Shown in pieces: positions 60,422-64,000 of a stretch of DNA of 64,000 nucleotides. The notes under the pieces are model-generated. The model was not told the DNA's origin. It saw nothing but the letters and a program-made list of their open reading frames with translations, and ran no database searches. Both the position numbers and the translations under genes were made by a program. Position 1 is the first letter of the stretch. The number at the start of each line of letters is the position of its first letter. Location: contig NZ_JAHLQA010000005.1 of the NCBI RefSeq assembly GCF_018918125.1, forward strand, positions 62,001 through 126,000, written 5' to 3'. This DNA comes from Blautia sp. MSJ-19 (GTDB taxonomy: Bacteria; Bacillota; Clostridia; Lachnospirales; Lachnospiraceae).

Positions 60422-60904
60422 ATGTGGAATAGATTGCAAAGATATTTGATGATGATACGAATATTTTTATTAGGGGGGGGATATTCGAGGGCTGAGTATC
60501 TGAAAAAAAGACACTATTTTAAAGCCATTGGTGAACATGTTTATTTGCAACCGTGGAACTTTGGAACAGAGCCATATTTGATTTCATTTGGTGATAATGT
60601 TCATGTGGCAAGTGGAGTTACATTTATCAATCACGATATAACTTGTATGATGTTTAATCATATGGACAAAAAATATCATTACAAATTGCGTCAAGGAAGT
60701 ATTACAATAGGGAACAATGTCTTTATTGGAGCCAAAAGTACGGTTCTCTATGACGTGAAAATTGGAAATAATGTTATTATTGGAGCTGGAAGTTTAGTGA
60801 ATAAGGACATTCCAGATGGAGTTGTTGCGGCCGGTGTGCCATGTAGAGTAATTGGTAGTTTTGAAGAATATCAACATAAACTGGTAAAGGAAGAATCAGA
60901 ATGA
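60422..60904 (+). CDS. hexapeptide-repeat (left-handed beta helix) O-acetyltransferase
   Basis: The 160-residue protein has the hexapeptide pattern in its second half (ITIGNNVFIGAKSTVLYDV and IGNNVIIGAGSLVNKDIPDG) and ends GVPCRVIG, which is typical of sugar acetyltransferases of the WcaF/Maa type. The catalytic His is likely in INHD. It would acetylate a sugar of the second glycan. Codons 18-20 contain a run of eight G (60473-60480), a possible phase-variation tract; the present length keeps the frame open. The DNA is more AT-rich than in the clusters to the left. Confidence 0.88.
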   Translation: MWNRLQRYLMMIRIFLLGGGYSRAEYLKKRHYFKAIGEHVYLQPWNFGTEPYLISFGDNVHVASGVTFINHDITCMMFNHMDKKYHYKLRQGSITIGNNVFIGAKSTVLYDVKIGNNVIIGAGSLVNKDIPDGVVAAGVPCRVIGSFEEYQHKLVKEESE

Positions 60905-62025
60905 GTTTTAGAGAACAGAATCCTCTTGTTGTGGCCTTATATTTGCCACAGTTTTATGAAACAGATTACAATAATAAATGGTGGGAGAAGGGATATACAG
61001 AATGGGTTGCATGTAAAAGAGCAAAACCTCTTTATAAAGGGCATAATCAGCCGCGCGTTCCGCTTAATAAAAACTATTATGATTTATCGATTAAAGAGAA
61101 TATTCGTTGGCAGATGAATCTTGCAAAAGAATATGGAATTGATGGATTTGCTATTTATCAGTATTACTCTTGTGGAAGCAAATTGTTGGATGTTCCAGTT
61201 GAAATGATTCGCGATGATCCGACACTGGATTTGCCGTTTTATCTTTATTGGGCGAATGAGTCATGGCGAAAAGCTTGGTTTGGTCAGGACAATACAGTGG
61301 TATGGGAACAAAAGTACGGAACGGAAAAAGACTGGAAAATACAGTTTGAATATTGTCTTCAGTATTTTAAAGATAAACGTTACATAAAAATTGACGGAAA
61401 ACCAGTGTACGCTATTTACAATGCATGGGCAATTCCAGAACAAGATAGGTTCCTTTCCTTGTGGGATAAATGGGCAAGGGAAGCTGGATTGCCAGGTATT
61501 TACTTTGTAAAGACCATTGGGCGTCACGATGCAGATACGAAAGGAAGTTTTTCTGCTACAGTGACAAGAGAACCTAATTATACGTTTGCTCATGACGAAA
61601 AGCTATTAGAAAAAGTTAAAAGAGTGTCGAAGTCTCGCATGATTGATTTTGTCAATCGAAAATTTCTACTTCCGAGACGAAAGGGAATTGTTATGACGAA
61701 GGCGTCTTATGATCTTCTGTGGCAAAGAATTTTGAACCGTGAAAATCAGGACGATAGTACTATTTTGGGATGTTTCTGTGATTGGGATAATTCTCCACGA
61801 AAGAGCTACAATTCTATCATTATGCAGGGAACAACGGCACAGAAATTTAATATCTATTTTAAACGTCTTCTTCGCAAAGCGGAAACCATTGGTTCGCCAA
61901 TGATTGTCATTAATGCGTGGAACGAATGGGCGGAAGGTGCATATCTTGAGCCAGATGAAAAAAATGGTTATGCATTTCTTGAAGCTATCAAAGCAGCAAA
62001 AGAAAGCAGAGGAAGCGAAAAATGA
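60901..62025 (+). CDS. WbsX-like glycan biosynthesis protein (GH99-like fold)
   Basis: The 374-residue protein matches the WbsX family (PF14307): VVALYLPQFYETDYNNKWW near the start, then GYTEW, HNQPRVPL, GIDGFAIYQYY, LYWANESW, and NAWNEWAEGAYLEPD near the end. Family members occur in O-antigen and capsule loci and are annotated as glycosyltransferases or GH99-like hydrolases; the actual reaction is not settled. The start overlaps the stop of the acetyltransferase by four bases, and its stop overlaps the next start by four bases, so the three are translationally coupled. Confidence 0.87.
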   Translation: MSFREQNPLVVALYLPQFYETDYNNKWWEKGYTEWVACKRAKPLYKGHNQPRVPLNKNYYDLSIKENIRWQMNLAKEYGIDGFAIYQYYSCGSKLLDVPVEMIRDDPTLDLPFYLYWANESWRKAWFGQDNTVVWEQKYGTEKDWKIQFEYCLQYFKDKRYIKIDGKPVYAIYNAWAIPEQDRFLSLWDKWAREAGLPGIYFVKTIGRHDADTKGSFSATVTREPNYTFAHDEKLLEKVKRVSKSRMIDFVNRKFLLPRRKGIVMTKASYDLLWQRILNRENQDDSTILGCFCDWDNSPRKSYNSIIMQGTTAQKFNIYFKRLLRKAETIGSPMIVINAWNEWAEGAYLEPDEKNGYAFLEAIKAAKESRGSEK

Positions 62026-63023
62026 TTATTACAAAAACACCATTTCGCATGTCATTCTTTGGCGGCGGGACAGATATGGAGAGCTTTTTTAAGGAAAATG
62101 GAGGTGCGATACTTTCTACTACTTTTGATAAATACTGTTATGTTAACGTTAGACACTTACCACGGTTCTTTGATTACTCTACAGAACTTTCCTACTCGAG
62201 GACTGAGCGCGTGACGAATATTGATGATATTCAGCATCCTGCCATTCGTAATGCAATGAAGATGTTGGATATGCATGAAATTCGTCTTACATATGAGGCT
62301 GATTTGCCAGCAAGATCGGGGCTGGGGACATCTAGTTCTTTTGCAGTTGGAATGCTCAACGCTTTCTATGCACTTAAGGGAAAATATGCAGACAAGAAAA
62401 AACTGGCGGATGAGGCCATTTATCTGGAACGCAATCTATGCAAAGAAGTTGGTGGTTGGCAGGATCAGATTGCCGCATCTTTTGGCGGCTTTAATCGTAT
62501 TAACTTTAAGGAAGATGGTTATGAAGTATTGCCTGTTATTATCTCGCCAGAGCGAAAAAAGCAACTAAACCAGAATTTGATGATGTTTTTCACAGGCTTT
62601 ACTCGCTTCTCATCTGATGTTCAAAAAGCAAATGCCGCTGGAAAGCAGGATAAAACTGCACAGCTCAAAGAAATGCTAAAATTGGTGGATGATGCAGAGC
62701 GTGTGTTGACTGATAAGTATGCTGATCTCGATGATTTTGGCCGTATGCTCGACCATACATGGAAGCTGAAGCGTCAGACAGGTGCTGCCGTTTCAACTAA
62801 TAGTATTGATGAGTTGTATATGAAGGGAATGGCTGCTGGTGCGTTGGGAGGAAAACTGCTTGGTGCTGGTGGTGGTGGATTTCTTGTGTTTTATGTACAA
62901 CCGGATCGACAAGATTCTGTCCGTTGGGCGATGCGTGACCTGATGTACATTCCGTTTGAATTTGAGGACGGTGGTACGAGAGTAATCCACTATTCACCAG
63001 AAACATATGAACCAAAGAATTGA
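62022..63023 (+). CDS. GHMP-family sugar kinase, heptose-7-phosphate kinase type (HddA-like)
   Basis: The 333-residue enzyme starts with TKTPFRMSFFGGGTDMESFF, the signature of D-glycero-D-manno-heptose 7-phosphate kinases and related GHMP kinases. It has the ATP loop PARSGLGTSSSFAVG and the third motif LGAGGGGFLVFY. It would phosphorylate heptose-7-phosphate at C1 on the way to GDP-heptose. The isomerase, phosphatase and guanylyltransferase partners are not within the window and would be expected to the right if the pathway is complete. A kinase for another sugar, such as fucose, is possible. Confidence 0.86.
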   Translation: MIITKTPFRMSFFGGGTDMESFFKENGGAILSTTFDKYCYVNVRHLPRFFDYSTELSYSRTERVTNIDDIQHPAIRNAMKMLDMHEIRLTYEADLPARSGLGTSSSFAVGMLNAFYALKGKYADKKKLADEAIYLERNLCKEVGGWQDQIAASFGGFNRINFKEDGYEVLPVIISPERKKQLNQNLMMFFTGFTRFSSDVQKANAAGKQDKTAQLKEMLKLVDDAERVLTDKYADLDDFGRMLDHTWKLKRQTGAAVSTNSIDELYMKGMAAGALGGKLLGAGGGGFLVFYVQPDRQDSVRWAMRDLMYIPFEFEDGGTRVIHYSPETYEPKN

Positions 63024-63781
63024 GGCAGTGTGATGGATAAAAATGTTATTTTAAGCATTTTTTATAGCAATCTATAACAGAAAAGAAATTGTTGTCAATA
63101 AAATTAAATAGCTTTTGAAAATTCATTCATGCCAGTACCATATTTGAGAGCACACCCAATCGGTATAATTTTTAATATGGATGACTATAGATTACTTGGG
63201 AATAGAGAAATCAATTTACCAAGGCGGCACCTTATATTCATCCATATGATTAGTTACTTGGCGGACTAGTACACAATATAGGAATATGTTTTAAGAGGGA
63301 GCCTGGCTGCAACAGATTCTTTTTCCAAGGATAAGAGCTTCTTAGATAGATAATGAGGGAACTGTTGATAATACATGGTTCTTACCAAAGGTAAGAATGC
63401 AGGAATTTGGATTAGTTGTTACTGATATTGCACAAGCTTTTTCGATAAAAAACTTAAATCTTCTAAGTTAAATCAGATTGCAAAGAGGTATTTGCTCTAT
63501 TATAAACTGGACTATGCATTTTTTTCAGTGGTGTTGGTTAGACGGCACATTATGGAATTGAATTCATGAAACTGACAAGAAAACAACTTTCTGCGATAAT
63601 CCAGAAAGTTGTTAATGAGATATATTATTGCGGAAAAACGAATTAAGTGGTGAGACGGGAAAGTATAAAGTAATGTTGACATTCTATTTCTGGGAGGGGT
63701 ACTGCGGAAAAGCTGCATGAGATAAGATGAAGAAATTTAGAAAATAATTAACTAAAAATAGTATGGGGGATTCTCACGAAA
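63024..63781 (+). other. AT-rich gap with no intact gene, probably decayed coding sequence
   Basis: No reading frame above about 70 codons looks genuine. Directly after the kinase, an ATG at 63031 with an acceptable ribosome site opens a 14-codon frame that stops at once. Short protein-like stretches with many stops appear at about 63129-63269 and 63440-63565. A perfect 12-bp hairpin lies at 63582-63613; read on the minus strand it is followed by TTTTCTT. The stretch may be the remains of a lost glycan gene. Confidence 0.5.
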
Positions 63782-64000
63782 ATGGTCATAGAAAAAAGAA
63801 AACTAAGGTACATATGTATTTTACTATATGTTTTTCTGGTACTTTCATTACCAGATGGAATAAAAAATATGACGGCATTATATAAGATGTCTACTCGTGG
63901 AATAAATGTAACCTATACATATAATTACTATTTTTCAATTTTAGAGTTACCCATTATTATTTGGGGATTGTATAAATATAGACATAGTAATGTTGTAAGG
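63782..64000 (+). CDS. start of a membrane protein, truncated by the window end
   Basis: An open frame of 73 codons runs to the last base without a stop. It begins MVIEKRKLRYICILLYVFLV and has one hydrophobic helix at about 9-24 and a second at about 52-62, so it is a polytopic membrane protein. GGGGGA lies 11 bases before the ATG. In this position a polymerase or flippase of the second glycan is plausible, but there is too little sequence to decide. Confidence 0.6.
   Translation, partial: MVIEKRKLRYICILLYVFLVLSLPDGIKNMTALYKMSTRGINVTYTYNYYFSILELPIIIWGLYKYRHSNVVR

Overview
The window looks like a chromosomal segment of a gut-type Lachnospiraceae bacterium (class Clostridia; Blautia, Dorea or Mediterraneibacter-like, genus not resolvable from sequence alone). 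The reasons are an electron-bifurcating [FeFe]-hydrogenase operon, a two-subunit class I fumarase, the spore-coat ATPase SpoIVA, AGGAGG-type ribosome sites, TTGACA/TATAAT promoters, and large secreted proteins with signal peptide, acidic linker and C-terminal 'YKFL..D..GNWYKLRDF' repeats of the kind common in this family. No tRNA, rRNA, CRISPR array, prophage or intact insertion sequence was seen.

Layout. (1) 1-7.9 kb, core metabolism and sporulation: hydC-hydB-hydA, then a ~310-nt strongly folded non-coding RNA, the fumarase subunits, and spoIVA. (2) 8-28.3 kb, a polysaccharide cluster: two genes behind one promoter (GT4 and a membrane acyltransferase), then a long co-directional run behind a near-copy of that promoter. 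This run holds the initiating sugar-phosphate transferase, UDP-glucuronate 4-epimerase, five more glycosyltransferase or polymerase genes, a radical SAM protein, a pyruvyl-transferase-like protein, the Wzx flippase, an FrhB-like iron-sulfur protein, two secreted proteins and UDP-galactopyranose mutase. The glycan probably contains galacturonate and galactofuranose. (3) 28.3-40.9 kb, two giant secreted repeat proteins followed by an O-antigen ligase/polymerase-like membrane protein. (4) 41-49.3 kb, a possible defence or accessory island: two nearly identical AAA-ATPase/PD-(D/E)XK genes in tandem and a 1558-residue nuclease-STAND-like NTPase. (5) 49.3-55.4 kb: a FliB-like protein on the minus strand, a Ca2+/Na+ antiporter, glmS (UDP-GlcNAc precursor supply) and a third AAA-ATPase/nuclease paralogue. 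(6) 55.6-64 kb, a second polysaccharide cluster: a second initiating transferase, an unusual GT2-sugar-transferase fusion, a GT4, a hexapeptide acetyltransferase carrying a G8 tract, a WbsX-like protein and a heptose-phosphate-type GHMP kinase. A decayed AT-rich gap follows, and then the start of a membrane protein that runs off the end.

How the genes fit together. Most of the window builds and decorates the cell surface. Two independent lipid-linked glycan pathways are present. Three secreted proteins that share one C-terminal repeat type are interleaved with the first of them, which suggests the proteins and the glycan are functionally coupled. The strongest candidates for something undescribed are the structured RNA in front of the fumarase genes, the repeat-protein/glycan arrangement with its adjacent ligase-like protein, the STAND-like nuclease with its duplicated AAA-nuclease neighbours, and the GT2-phosphoglycosyltransferase fusion. 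All functional statements come from reading motifs by eye; no database search was run.
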